A stretch of 64,000 nucleotides of DNA, taken from NCBI GenBank assembly GCA_028874365.1, contig JAPPJZ010000021.1:1-64000 (forward strand), given 5' to 3'. Below the pieces are notes generated by a model. The model was not told the origin of the DNA, searched no databases, and saw nothing but the letters and a program-made list of their open reading frames with translations. Below are positions 42,478 through 51,540 of this stretch, one piece after another; position 1 is the stretch's first letter, and every line of letters begins with the position of its first letter. This DNA is from Chloroflexota bacterium (GTDB taxonomy: Bacteria; Chloroflexota; Dehalococcoidia; Bin125). The translations under genes were made by a program, and so were the position numbers.

Positions 42478-43410
42478 ATGGCAAGGTTTTTGAGGCGAGC
42501 CGCATCGACTGACGGCTCGGCCGACGAGCAGAACGGACAACAGACGAAGCCAGCAGCGCAGGACGCGACGCCGGAATCTCAGAAGCGACCGGCGATGAAC
42601 TCCCTGGTGGAAGCTCCAGCGAGAGCGCCGTCACGGCGCGGATCGCGGCGACGAGGCTCGGGCTCGAACGGTTCCAACACGCGAGCGACCCCGGCAGCAA
42701 CCACGAACAAGCCCTCCGGGCGCCGCGGCTCCCGCCGCGGTTCGCAGGAGACGCAACCCACCGACCCGACGGAGAAGATGCTGGCACTGCTGGATCGTCA
42801 GACCGCGTTGCTGGAGCAACAGGGTCAGACGATCGAGCGGCTGGCGGAGTCGCAGGCGCTGCTGACCGAGACGCTGCTGGGGCAGCGCGGCGAAGACGCG
42901 GTACCGGCGCGCATCGAGGTGCTGCCGAGGCTGGCGATCTTCGTAGACGTGCCCAACATCCTCTACGGCGCGGAGTCGTCGGGCGTGCGCCTCAACTGGG
43001 GCAAGGTTGCCGACTTCCTGTCGCACGGACGGACGCTGGTGCGGGCGATCGCGTATGCGCCGATCTCGGACGATCCGACCGCGAGGACCGAGAACGAACG
43101 CTTTGTCGTTCCGTTCCTCGACCACGGCTACCGGATCGCGACGAAGCCGCTAAAGCGGTTCACGGGAGGTTCGGTCAAGGCCAACTTCGACGTCGAACTG
43201 GCGATCGATGTGCTGACGATGTCGGACCGGGTCGACGTGATCGTGCTGGTCTCGGGAGACGGCGACTTCCGCCGCCTGGTCGAGATCGTCGGGGCGCGCG
43301 GCGTCCGGGTCGAGGTGATGGCCTTCGGTAAGAGCACATCGTCCGACCTACGACAGGTCGCGGACCGTTACATCGACATCGCCCAGTACGCCGACCAGTT
43401 GCGCGACTGA
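42478..43410 (+). CDS. NYN-domain (LabA-like PIN) ribonuclease-type protein
   Basis: The 310-residue protein has a disordered basic N-terminus (about 1-95, rich in Ser, Arg, Gly, Gln), a coiled coil (about 98-135, LLDRQTALLEQQGQTIERLA) and a C-terminal NYN domain. The domain begins LAIFVDVPNILYGA with the first acidic residue. Further acidic motifs are KANFDVELAIDVL and VLVSGDGDFRRLVEIV. NYN/LabA proteins are metal-dependent RNases or regulators. The gene lies 15 bp after mrp and ends 5 bp before a convergent gene. Confidence 0.88.
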   Translation: MARFLRRAASTDGSADEQNGQQTKPAAQDATPESQKRPAMNSLVEAPARAPSRRGSRRRGSGSNGSNTRATPAATTNKPSGRRGSRRGSQETQPTDPTEKMLALLDRQTALLEQQGQTIERLAESQALLTETLLGQRGEDAVPARIEVLPRLAIFVDVPNILYGAESSGVRLNWGKVADFLSHGRTLVRAIAYAPISDDPTARTENERFVVPFLDHGYRIATKPLKRFTGGSVKANFDVELAIDVLTMSDRVDVIVLVSGDGDFRRLVEIVGARGVRVEVMAFGKSTSSDLRQVADRYIDIAQYADQLRD

Positions 43411-43415
43411 GCGAA

Positions 43416-44255
43416 CTACTCAGCCGCGAAGTAGCGGTCGCCGTTGCGTCGGGCGGCTCGGCCGAGGCCGGGGAACGTGAAGTGGCCTGAGGCAATCAGC
43501 GCGTTTTCGGCCTCGATCTGGTCGAACAGCTTGTGCCGGCTGGCAGTCGAATCGGTCGTGTTGACGTCCGCGCCGGGGCACCAGTCGGTCTCCGTGAGCT
43601 GTACGAGGTGGTGCGCGGCGTCGCCGAGCACGTACGCCTTCTCGCCCCCGCTGCTGACCGCGAACGAGACGTGTCCGGGCGTGTGACCGGGCGTCGGCAC
43701 GGTGATCACTTCCGCGGTGAGCGCGTGTTCGCCCTCGACGAAGTCAACCAGTCCGGCGTCGACGATCGGCGCCAGGACGTTGTCGTAGCCGGCGCCCTGC
43801 TTCAGTTCGTCGCTGCTGGTCCAGTAGTCCCACTCGGTTTGCTGGATCAGGTGTCGGGCATTGGGGAACTGCGGCACGGGCGTGCCGTCGTTGTCCCAGG
43901 TGTTCCAGCCGGTGTGGTCGAAATGCAGGTGTGAGAAGGCGACGATGTCGATGTCGTCGGGCGACACGCCGGCCTCCTGCATCACCGTGGGCAGCGCAGG
44001 CGGTTCCTTGAGCGGCATCGGAGCGGGGCGGCCGCCGATACCCGAGTCGACCAGGATCGTGGTGCCCTGCGAGATCACCAGCCAGGCGCCGAGATTCAGG
44101 ACGATGTGGCCGTCGTCGTTGAGCAGGTCTCGGTAGTTGTCCCAGTCCGAGTCCTCGGTCTGGTCGAAGAATGCAGTGGGCGGCAAGGTGGCCCATGAGT
44201 CCTGGACCGCGATCAGCGTCGCGCCGCCAACTTCAACCTTGTGAAACAGTCCCAT
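43416..44255 (-). CDS. Metallo-beta-lactamase-fold hydrolase (lactonase-like)
   Basis: The product has 279 residues from the ATG at 44255, preceded by GAGAGG. The binuclear zinc motif is HLHFDHTG; other ligands are GHTPGHVSFAV, GDAAHH and a late ASGHFTFPG. The layout, with an entry loop AFFDQTEDSDWDNYRDLL, resembles N-acyl-homoserine-lactonase and other small ester or lactone hydrolases. No signal peptide. Substrate unknown. Confidence 0.87.
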   Translation of the reverse strand: MGLFHKVEVGGATLIAVQDSWATLPPTAFFDQTEDSDWDNYRDLLNDDGHIVLNLGAWLVISQGTTILVDSGIGGRPAPMPLKEPPALPTVMQEAGVSPDDIDIVAFSHLHFDHTGWNTWDNDGTPVPQFPNARHLIQQTEWDYWTSSDELKQGAGYDNVLAPIVDAGLVDFVEGEHALTAEVITVPTPGHTPGHVSFAVSSGGEKAYVLGDAAHHLVQLTETDWCPGADVNTTDSTASRHKLFDQIEAENALIASGHFTFPGLGRAARRNGDRYFAAE

Positions 44256-44312
44256 GGTCGCCACCTCTCTAGTGCATGTGTTGATGACGTATGCGCTAGG
44301 GAGGCTAACGGA

Positions 44313-45671
44313 TTAGGGGTCCTGGACCTGGTCTCCAAGCCGGTAGGACTCGTCCAGCAATTCGATCGCGTGGGTCGAGCGGGGCATCATCCGGCGCTCG
44401 TCGTCGAAGCGGGCGATACCCGCATCGAGCTGGAGCATGCAGCCCGGATTCGCCGTGCAGACCTGCTCGGCGCTCGTGGCGAGGACATCTTCCATCTTTT
44501 CCGCCAGCACGCGCTGAGAGATCTCGCTCTGCACGACTGAGTAGATGCCGGCCGATCCGCAGCACTTGTCGGGCTTGCGCATCTCGCTGAGTGTCAGACC
44601 AGGGATGCTGCGCAGGACTTCTCGCGGCGCCTTGCGTACGTTCTGCGCGTGAGAGAGATGGCAGGAGTCCTGGTAGGTGACGGTTCGCTCGATCAGGCCC
44701 CGCGGCGCCTGGAATCCGATTTCGACGAGGTACTCGTGCACGTCGCGGACTCGAGCCGCGAAGACGGCGGCGCGTTCCCTGTAGTCGGGGTCGTTGCGCA
44801 GCAGGTGGCCGTACTCCTTGAGGTGGGAACCGCAACCGGCGGCGTTGATCAGGATCGCGTCAGGCAGGTCGTCGGACTCGGGTGTGAAGGCGTCAATGTT
44901 CCGTCTCGCGAGTGCTCGCGCGGCCTCAACGTCGCCGCCGTGGGCGTGCAGGGCGCCGCAGCAGACCTGGGCATCGGGCGCATCGACCGCGACGCCGTTG
45001 CGGGTGAAGACCCTGACGGTCGCGCGATGGGTCTCGGGATAGGCGAGCGGCATCATGCATCCGGTGACCAGGGCGGCACGGCCTCGGACCGGGTGCGACG
45101 GCCTGATGTTCTCGGCTTCCTTGTTGGCGTAGAACGGCTTGTCGGCGACGGGCGAGAGTTCGTCGATATCGGCCAGTTTCGGGGCGAATCGTCGCAGGAG
45201 TCCGGTTCGGCGAACGATCGCTTGCATTCCGGTGCGCTGGTAGATCATCAGGCCGTATCCGGCCAGGCGCATGCGCCGCGGGTAGGGAAACAGCCCGCGC
45301 ATGATCAGTCGCCAGATGATCCGCTGTCGGCGGGGCCACTTGTCGTGGGCGAACGCTTCGGCGCGGGTGGCTTCCATCAGGCGGCCGTACGGAACTTTGG
45401 ACGGACATGCGGTCTCGCATGCTCGACATTGCAGGCATTGGTCGAAGTGCTGTTGGACTCTCGGCGACCACTCGATGCGGCCGCTGTCCAGGCCGCGCAT
45501 CAGCGCGATTCGACCTCGCGGAGAGTCGGTCTCGACGCCGAGGTCGTGGTAGGTCGGACAGGCGTTGAGGCAGAATCCGCAGTGGACGCAGAGGCCGAGC
45601 TCGGCGGCGTCGGGGCGATCTTGCGTGAGCCAGATCGTTTCGTTGGACGGGGGCGGCGATGCGATGCTCAT
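44313..45671 (-). CDS. glcF: Glycolate oxidase iron-sulfur subunit
   Basis: GlcF passes electrons from the flavin subunits toward quinone. The 452-residue protein has two [4Fe-4S] motifs (CVHCGFCLNACPTY near 28 and CLQCRACETACPSKVPYG near 79). Two CCG domains follow (GCMMPLAYPETH ... VCCGALHAHGG and QDSCHLSHAQNV ... KCCGSAGIYSVV). It is the last gene of glcD-E-F on the minus strand. The glcE stop is 9 bp upstream. Confidence 0.93.
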   Translation of the reverse strand: MSIASPPPSNETIWLTQDRPDAAELGLCVHCGFCLNACPTYHDLGVETDSPRGRIALMRGLDSGRIEWSPRVQQHFDQCLQCRACETACPSKVPYGRLMEATRAEAFAHDKWPRRQRIIWRLIMRGLFPYPRRMRLAGYGLMIYQRTGMQAIVRRTGLLRRFAPKLADIDELSPVADKPFYANKEAENIRPSHPVRGRAALVTGCMMPLAYPETHRATVRVFTRNGVAVDAPDAQVCCGALHAHGGDVEAARALARRNIDAFTPESDDLPDAILINAAGCGSHLKEYGHLLRNDPDYRERAAVFAARVRDVHEYLVEIGFQAPRGLIERTVTYQDSCHLSHAQNVRKAPREVLRSIPGLTLSEMRKPDKCCGSAGIYSVVQSEISQRVLAEKMEDVLATSAEQVCTANPGCMLQLDAGIARFDDERRMMPRSTHAIELLDESYRLGDQVQDP

Positions 45672-45680
45672 GGATGCAGC

Positions 45681-46994
45681 TTAGATTCCGTCCACGTAGC
45701 GGCCCGGATTGAGCAGCGACTGCGGATCGAACTCGCGCTTGATGTTGTGCATCAGGCGGGCGCCCCGTCCGGCGGGGCCCCACACGTTGATGGTCTGCTT
45801 GAGTTCGGTGGGCGCGGTCTCGACGGTCAGGCGACCCTGCAACGGTCCGAGCTGTCGGCGCAAGGCGTCGATGGTTTCGGCGTCGATGGACGCAACCTCG
45901 AGGAACATCAGGCCAGAGTCCGCGGCCACAATCCACGATGAAGCGTCCGGCAACTGCTGGCTGAGGATTCGTTGCGCGGTGCCGAGGTTGGCCGGCGGAA
46001 GACCGACGCGCAGTCTCACGTGCCGGCTGTCGGTCTGCAGTTCGAGGTCGGCGACCGCTTGCCAGGTTTCGACGATCGCGCTGGTCGTGCGCTCGGGTCC
46101 GTCGAGTCCCGTCTGGCGCACGGCGTTGAGCGCCTGGGACAGCACCTCGGACGCGGCCGATTCCAGGCCGTTTGCGCGCAGCAGGAGTGAGGGTTGATCG
46201 TGGAGGATCTTGGCGCCCAGGCCCCGGGCGTCGGCCGCGGCGTCGGGCGACAGGACGACACAGCCGTTGAGGAACGGCGCGGCTTGCGCGGCTGCGTGGG
46301 CGGCGGCCATCGCCGCTTCCAACGAGGGCGCGTTGACTGCGACGATCTGGTCGCTCGCCGGTTGCGGTCGGAGCTTGAAGGTGAGCTCGACGATGATCCC
46401 GAGCGTGCCCAGCGACCCGGCGAACAGCTTGGGCAGGTCGTAGCCGCTGACATTCTTGACGACACGTCCGCCGCCCTTGAACGGCGTACCGTCGGCCTTG
46501 ACCATCCGCATCCCGATGAGCCAGTCGCGTGGGCCTCCGAACGAGTTTCTGCGCAGTCCGCCTCGGCCCACGGCGCAGATTCCACCGAGGGTGGCGCGCT
46601 CGAATCGCGGATGATCGAGCGGCAAGAACTGCCCGTTGACGGCGAGATGTCGCTGCAGGTCGGCGAGCGTCATCCCAGCTTCCACGGTGATCGTGAAGTC
46701 ATCGGGCTCGTACTCGACGACGCGATTGAGCCCGGTGAGGTCGAGCGCGAGATCGTATCGGCTTGGCGGCATGCCCAGGTCGAGCATGGTCCGACCGCCT
46801 ATCGGGATGACGGCGACGTTCTGGCTCGTGGCCTGGGCTTGCGCGTGTTCGATCTCGCCGCTCGTGTCGGCCTTGATCGCGGCGCGCGGCGTGCGGCCGT
46901 CGACCTCGTAACGTTGCAGGCGAGCAGTGTCGGTGTCGACGTCGTCGAAGAGCGTTTCGATCTCTGAGGCGCTGGCGGCCTCAGCGTCCGCCAT
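45681..46994 (-). CDS. glcE: Glycolate oxidase FAD-binding subunit
   Basis: GlcE is the second flavin-binding subunit of glycolate dehydrogenase. The 437-residue protein has the PCMH FAD domain: PIGGRTMLDLGMPPSRYD, VEAGMTLADLQRHL, LGGICAVGRGGLRRNSFGGPRDWLIG and KNVSGYDLPKLFAGSLGTLG. The C-terminus ends FDPQSLLNPGRYVDGI, as in the family. It has an N-terminal extension of about 30 acidic residues. It lies between glcD and glcF. Confidence 0.92.
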   Translation of the reverse strand: MADAEAASASEIETLFDDVDTDTARLQRYEVDGRTPRAAIKADTSGEIEHAQAQATSQNVAVIPIGGRTMLDLGMPPSRYDLALDLTGLNRVVEYEPDDFTITVEAGMTLADLQRHLAVNGQFLPLDHPRFERATLGGICAVGRGGLRRNSFGGPRDWLIGMRMVKADGTPFKGGGRVVKNVSGYDLPKLFAGSLGTLGIIVELTFKLRPQPASDQIVAVNAPSLEAAMAAAHAAAQAAPFLNGCVVLSPDAAADARGLGAKILHDQPSLLLRANGLESAASEVLSQALNAVRQTGLDGPERTTSAIVETWQAVADLELQTDSRHVRLRVGLPPANLGTAQRILSQQLPDASSWIVAADSGLMFLEVASIDAETIDALRRQLGPLQGRLTVETAPTELKQTINVWGPAGRGARLMHNIKREFDPQSLLNPGRYVDGI

Positions 46995-47021
46995 CGCGGC
47001 TTCCCGGCCTCGAGCGGTGGC

Positions 47022-48476
47022 TCATACGAACGCCTTGGGGCCAAACTTGGCGATCTGGTGCTGCGCGTGCTGGTGACCGGCTTCTCCGCAGCCGTGTCCC
47101 TTGGGGAAGATCTTGCAGGGATTGAAATTCTCGGTTGGCCCGAACGCGGCGCGCAGCGACTTCATCGTGTCCATGTCGGCCTCGGTGAAGATCCAGGGAA
47201 GGTAGTCGCGCTTCTCCAGGCCGACGCCGTGCTCACCCGTGATCGCGCCGCCGGCCTCGACGCACAGGCGCATGATCTCGCCGCCGGCATCGAGCACACG
47301 CTCGGTGGCTCCGGGTTCGAGTTCGTCGAACAGGAGGCAGGGGTGAAGATTGCCGTCGCCCGCGTGGAACATGTTGGCCACCGGCAAGCGATAGCGCTCG
47401 GCGATCTCGTAGACGCCGTCGAGCACGTCGGGCAGCTTGGTCCGCGGCACCACTCCGTCGAGCAGGTAGTAGTTGGGCATGATTTGACCGAGCGCGCCGA
47501 TAGCGCCCTTGCGACCTGCCCAGAGATGCTCGCGCTCCTCGGGATCTGTGGCTGAGCGCACCTCGCGCGGCTCGAACCGGTTGAGGATGCCTTCGACGCG
47601 CGCGCCCTCCGCCTCGACCTGGGATTCCGGTCCGTCCACCTCGACCAACAGCACCGCCTCGGCGTCGAGCGGGAATCCTGTGTTGAGCACCGGTTCAACG
47701 GCGGCGATTGTCATCTTGTCGATCATCTCGAGCGCAGCGGGGACGATCCCCGAAGCGACCACGGCTGAGACCGCGTTCGAGGCCTGGCGGACGCTGTCGT
47801 AGACGGCGAGCATTGTGCGCACGGCGGTCGGACGCGGCACCAGGCGAACCAGCACCTGCGTCACGATCCCCACGGTGCCTTCGGAACCAACCACGCAGCC
47901 AACCAGGTCATAGCCCGGTTCGTCGCGTGTCTCGTGGCCGATCCACTGCACTTCGCCGTCGGCGGTGACCAGTTCCAGCGCCAGCACATGATTGGTCGTG
48001 GTGCCCCAGGCGAGCGTGTGCGGACCGCCCGCATTTTCGGCGACGTTGCCGCCGATCGTGCAAGCGCGTTGCGAGCTGGGATCGGGCGCGTAGGCGAGTC
48101 CGTGTCGTTCGGCTTCTGCGCCGAGGTCGAGATTGACCACGCCCGGCTGAACCAACGCCGTCTTGTTTTCGGCGTCGACGTTGAGGATGTTTCGCATCCG
48201 ATTCATGCCGATGATCACGCCGCCCTTGACCGCCAGCGCGCCGCCGCTCAGGCCCGTGCCGGCGCCGCGGGGTGTCACCGGCGCGTCGTACTTGTTGGCC
48301 ACCTTGATCAGGTTGACGACATCATCGGTGTTGGCGGGCAACGCGATCACATCGGGATTGCCGCGGTCGATCGTTCCGTCGTATTCGTACACAAGCAGGT
48401 CGTCGTCGTGCCAGACGACCGCCTGCTCGCCGATCGCGTCGATCAGCGCTTGGACCATCGGGGTTGAGGTCTTCAT
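47022..48476 (-). CDS. glcD: Glycolate oxidase catalytic subunit (FAD)
   Basis: GlcD oxidises 2-hydroxyacids such as glycolate or lactate. The 484-residue protein has the FAD P-P loop PRGAGTGLSGGALAVKGG, NVAENAGGPHTLAWGTT, VVGSEGTVGIVT and the catalytic histidine motifs HAGDGNLHP and GEHGVGLEKRDYL. The C-terminus ends in a His/Cys-rich tail (GHGCGEAGHQHAQHQ), which is unusual. TATCAT at 48483-48488 stands 6 bp before the ATG, so the glc operon may start with a leaderless transcript. D-lactate dehydrogenase is an alternative function. Confidence 0.93.
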   Translation of the reverse strand: MKTSTPMVQALIDAIGEQAVVWHDDDLLVYEYDGTIDRGNPDVIALPANTDDVVNLIKVANKYDAPVTPRGAGTGLSGGALAVKGGVIIGMNRMRNILNVDAENKTALVQPGVVNLDLGAEAERHGLAYAPDPSSQRACTIGGNVAENAGGPHTLAWGTTTNHVLALELVTADGEVQWIGHETRDEPGYDLVGCVVGSEGTVGIVTQVLVRLVPRPTAVRTMLAVYDSVRQASNAVSAVVASGIVPAALEMIDKMTIAAVEPVLNTGFPLDAEAVLLVEVDGPESQVEAEGARVEGILNRFEPREVRSATDPEEREHLWAGRKGAIGALGQIMPNYYLLDGVVPRTKLPDVLDGVYEIAERYRLPVANMFHAGDGNLHPCLLFDELEPGATERVLDAGGEIMRLCVEAGGAITGEHGVGLEKRDYLPWIFTEADMDTMKSLRAAFGPTENFNPCKIFPKGHGCGEAGHQHAQHQIAKFGPKAFV

Positions 48477-48482
48477 GGTTCG

Positions 48483-48488
48483 ATGATA
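48483..48488 (-). promoter_or_regulatory. Candidate -10 (TATCAT) for leaderless glcDEF mRNA
   Basis: On the minus strand TATCAT, six bases (CGAACC) and the glcD ATG follow each other directly. No Shine-Dalgarno lies between. The spacing is the same as at rel and metG. Confidence 0.5.
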
Positions 48489-48527
48489 GTGGGCTGCCTA
48501 CTGGCGCCTACTGCTTCGTGGTGCCTT

Positions 48528-49322
48528 CTAGTGCTTCCAGCGTCGGTCGAGGAAGTCGGTTACGGCCTCATTGAAGCGATCTGGTTGTTCGAGGTAGACC
48601 GAGTGCCCCGCCTCGGGCACGACGACGAACTCCGAGCCATCCATGGCACGATGCGAAGCTTCCATCGCCCGCCAGGGAATGATCCGGTCGTGTTCGCCGA
48701 CGATGTACAGCATCGGCATGCCGAATTGGCGCAGCAGCGGCATCGACGATCCGCGCCAGGTCGCGAGTCCAGGGGTCGGTGCGAGGAACGTTGAGGGCCG
48801 CTTGGGGTTCCAGCCGTTCATTCTCCGGTAGAGCCAGGTGAGTTGCGGGTCGTTCTGCTCGGTGGACGGCGCCAGCGCGCGTTGGCGCAGGGTCTGGCCC
48901 GCCACGGTCTTGTAATGGGCGGCCTGGATCTCGCGGACCTCGTCGTTGACCGCTCCGGCCAGTGTGCCCGAGAGGATCAGCGCTTCGATGCGTCCAGGGA
49001 AGATCAGCGCGAACGGAGTCGCGGTTCGGCCGCCCATCGAATGGGCGATCATCGCGAACCTGTCGATGTTCAGGTGCTCCAGCAGGGCGTGCAGATCGTG
49101 GGGAAAGGCGCGGCGGCCCGGACCGCCGGGGACATCGCGGCTCAGTCCGAAGGCGCGGTGGTCGAACGTGATCGTGTAGTAGCGCTCGCTGAAAACGGGG
49201 ACGTTGCGCCACCAGACGAGATGGTTGCCGCCTGCTCCGTGGGCGAGGATCAACGGCGGCGCGCTCGGATCGCCGTGCGCTTCGTAGTAGAGATCGATCT
49301 CGTTGCAGTGGAGGAAGGGCAC
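48528..49322 (-). CDS. Alpha/beta hydrolase
   Basis: I chose the GTG at 49322 (264 residues); further upstream the frame is low-complexity shadow of cinA. The oxyanion region is LILAHGAGGNHLVWW. The nucleophile elbow AHSMGGR gives Ser, the acid is likely Asp in VGEHDRIIPW and the histidine is in EAGHSVYLEQP. Typical of small esterase, lactonase or C-C hydrolases. It lies 16 bp downstream of the CinA-like gene. No ribosome binding site is evident. Confidence 0.86.
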   Translation of the reverse strand: MPFLHCNEIDLYYEAHGDPSAPPLILAHGAGGNHLVWWRNVPVFSERYYTITFDHRAFGLSRDVPGGPGRRAFPHDLHALLEHLNIDRFAMIAHSMGGRTATPFALIFPGRIEALILSGTLAGAVNDEVREIQAAHYKTVAGQTLRQRALAPSTEQNDPQLTWLYRRMNGWNPKRPSTFLAPTPGLATWRGSSMPLLRQFGMPMLYIVGEHDRIIPWRAMEASHRAMDGSEFVVVPEAGHSVYLEQPDRFNEAVTDFLDRRWKH

Positions 49323-49338
49323 GGCGTGTTCAGGTGGT

Positions 49339-49830
49339 TCAGGCGTCGCCCGAGGCCTGCGCCGCCTCGAGCACCAACTCGACGCAGCGCTGCGCGGTGA
49401 GGCGCTTGTTGCCCTCGCGGTCGGAGTCCCAGACCTGCCGCTCGGCGTGGACCCGATCGCCCGGTCCGACGCAGGCGATCCAGACTGTGCCGACAGGGCG
49501 CGACTCCGAACCTCCGGTTGGGCCGGTGATGCCGGTTTCTGCGACGCCAATGTCGGCATTCAGCGTGTCTCTGACGCCGCGAGCCATCGCGACGGCCGCC
49601 TCCTCGGAGACGGAGCCGTGCTCGCGCAACAGGTCGCGCGAGACGCCGATGAGGTCGATTTTGGGGTAGTTATGGTAGGGCGAGGCGCCGCCGATCCAGA
49701 CCTTCGAACAGCCGGGGATGTCGGTGATCCAGTGGCCAATCAGCCCGCCCGTATCGGTCTCGGCGGTTGCAAGGGTGAGTTCTCGTCCGGAGAGCGTGTC
49801 GACCAATTGCTGTGCGATCGGTTCGGCCAC
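49339..49830 (-). CDS. CinA C-terminal domain (nicotinamide-nucleotide amidase-like) protein
   Basis: PncC-type enzymes deamidate NMN to NaMN. The 163-residue stand-alone domain has the family body: ITDIPGCSKVWIGG, Y-x-N-Y-P-K-I-D-L-I-G-V, HGSVSEEAAVAMARGVR and AETGITGPTGGSESRPVGTVW. The N-terminal motif usually read AESCTGG is here AETDTGG, so the conserved Ser is Thr and the Cys is Asp. Activity is therefore uncertain. There is no N-terminal MoCF-like domain. Confidence 0.87.
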   Translation of the reverse strand: MAEPIAQQLVDTLSGRELTLATAETDTGGLIGHWITDIPGCSKVWIGGASPYHNYPKIDLIGVSRDLLREHGSVSEEAAVAMARGVRDTLNADIGVAETGITGPTGGSESRPVGTVWIACVGPGDRVHAERQVWDSDREGNKRLTAQRCVELVLEAAQASGDA

Positions 49831-49846
49831 GATGTTTGGCTCTCGC

Positions 49847-50167
49847 CTAGTCCTCGTTGCCGGTCGAGCGATCCCAGGCGAACATCAGGATCAGGATGAA
49901 AGTGACGAGCACGATGAACGGGGCGAGCAGGATGGAGAACTCGTACCACTCCTCGCGATCAAAGTTGTTGACCCCCGTGCCACCCTCATCCGGCTCGGCC
50001 TGTTGTGGCAGGCTGAGTTCGGCCTCGACTGGAGCCGCTTCCGCAGCGAGGAGGTCGCCGCCGTCGGAGAAGACGGGTTGGATCGCGGCGATCGCGATCA
50101 ATGCCAGGGCAGCGGCCAGCGAGATTCGCGCCATCGGCTTGATGATTGCTCGCAATGCCTCTCGCAT
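49847..50167 (-). CDS. Small secreted/membrane protein, unknown function
   Basis: The 106-residue protein starts at the ATG at 50167 behind a good GGAGGGGAC. It has a signal-like hydrophobic N-terminal segment (about 15-34, ISLAAALALIAIAAIQPVF), a Glu/Pro-rich extracytoplasmic middle and a C-terminal transmembrane helix (about 78-98, FSILLAPFIVLVTFILILMF), ending in a charged tail. It sits between a CoA-transferase gene and the cinA-like gene. I do not recognise a family. Confidence 0.7.
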   Translation of the reverse strand: MREALRAIIKPMARISLAAALALIAIAAIQPVFSDGGDLLAAEAAPVEAELSLPQQAEPDEGGTGVNNFDREEWYEFSILLAPFIVLVTFILILMFAWDRSTGNED

Positions 50168-50211
50168 GGTCGTCCCCTCCACTGGCTCGCTTTCGTGGCC
50201 GCCCGTACAGG

Positions 50212-51540
50212 TTATTCCAGCGCGCCGTCTCGCGCGAGGGCGTCGATCTTGTCCTGGTCGTAGCCCAGCATTCTGCTGAGCACATAGTCCGTGTCCTCGC
50301 CCAGCCGCGGGGCGGGCGAGACGATCTCGGCCGGCGTCTCGGAGAGCTTCCACGGTGGCGGCAATACGTGGCGCAGCGCGGTTTCCGGCGGTCGGATTCT
50401 GACCGCGCCGCCCCGCGCCTGGAAGTTCTCAGAATGATGGATATCGCTGCCCCAGACCGACGCAGCTGCCGGAACGCCGGCGGCACGGAGGGTTGCTGCC
50501 GTCTCCACCGCCGATTGCTCGGAGGTCCACGCCTCGATCATCGGCTTCAGCTCATCGCGGTGTTTCCAGCGCCTGAGGCCGGTGCGGAATCTGGGGTCGT
50601 CACGCAGATGGTCGAGGCCGCTGGATTCGCAGAGCGAGCTCCACTCCCGGTCACTGCGGCAGGCAATGGCAATCCAACCGGATCTCGCCCCTTTGCGATC
50701 GTCCGAGTACGCCTCGGGCGCGCGCATCGAGGCGCAGCGGAAGACATCGTGCGGCGCGTAGGCTCGGTGACCGTTGCCCAGCCGATCGCCGTCGCTACCG
50801 AGCAAGTCCACGTGCAGGAACTCCTCGGCGATGTGCATGCCGATCGCTTCGGAGGACGACGCGTCGATGAACTGACCGCGGCCGGTTCGCTCGCGATAGT
50901 GGAATCCGGCGAGCATCGCCATGGCGGCGGCGGTGCCGGCACGCAGATCGATGGAGCCGCCCATCATCACGGGCGGCTCCTCCGGTTCGCCGGTGAGGTA
51001 CGAGAGTCCGCTCATCGCGGCAAAGGTCGGGGCGTACCCGGTGTAGTTGCGCTCGGGTCCGGTCGCTCCCAGCGCCGAGGCGGAGAGCATGACGATATCG
51101 GGATTCTCCTTGCGCAGATCGTCGTAGCCGAGCCCGAGTTTCTCCAGGATGCCCGGTCGGAAGTTGTCGATCGCCCCGTCGGCGGTCCTGGCGAGATCGC
51201 GGATGACCTGCTTCGCGCCGTCCATCTTCAGGTTGAGCTGAATCGAGTACTTGTTCAGGTTGACCTCGTTGAACATCGGGGCCTGATTGACGCCGCCCTT
51301 GAAGGAGCCCATGGCGAGCGAGCGTTGTCGCGAGTGATCGATGCGTGTCACCGATTCGATCTTGATCAGTTCAGCGCCGAGCAGCGCGAGTTGCATCGCG
51401 CCGTACGGTCCGGCCCAGGCCCAGGTGAAGTCGATGATGCGCTTGCCCGAGAGCGGGCCGCTTCGCGTCGCGGCGCGCAACAGGCCCTGATGTCCATTGT
51501 GACCGTTCTGGTCACTCTGTCCGTTCGTCGTTGTGGTCAT
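50212..51540 (-). CDS. Family III CoA-transferase, Asp-bearing module of minus pair
   Basis: The 442-residue protein starts at the ATG at 51540, which overlaps the stop of the upstream CoA-transferase gene (ATGA). After a His/Asn/Gln-rich leader it has the WAWAGPYGAMQLALLGAELIKI start. The catalytic aspartate is Asp198 in SIDLRAG, followed at the usual spacing by GRGQFIDAS. It should form the aspartyl-CoA intermediate. Pairing with the upstream gene suggests a heteromer, as in benzylsuccinate or malate CoA-transferases. Substrate unknown. Confidence 0.9.
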   Translation of the reverse strand: MTTTTNGQSDQNGHNGHQGLLRAATRSGPLSGKRIIDFTWAWAGPYGAMQLALLGAELIKIESVTRIDHSRQRSLAMGSFKGGVNQAPMFNEVNLNKYSIQLNLKMDGAKQVIRDLARTADGAIDNFRPGILEKLGLGYDDLRKENPDIVMLSASALGATGPERNYTGYAPTFAAMSGLSYLTGEPEEPPVMMGGSIDLRAGTAAAMAMLAGFHYRERTGRGQFIDASSSEAIGMHIAEEFLHVDLLGSDGDRLGNGHRAYAPHDVFRCASMRAPEAYSDDRKGARSGWIAIACRSDREWSSLCESSGLDHLRDDPRFRTGLRRWKHRDELKPMIEAWTSEQSAVETAATLRAAGVPAAASVWGSDIHHSENFQARGGAVRIRPPETALRHVLPPPWKLSETPAEIVSPAPRLGEDTDYVLSRMLGYDQDKIDALARDGALE

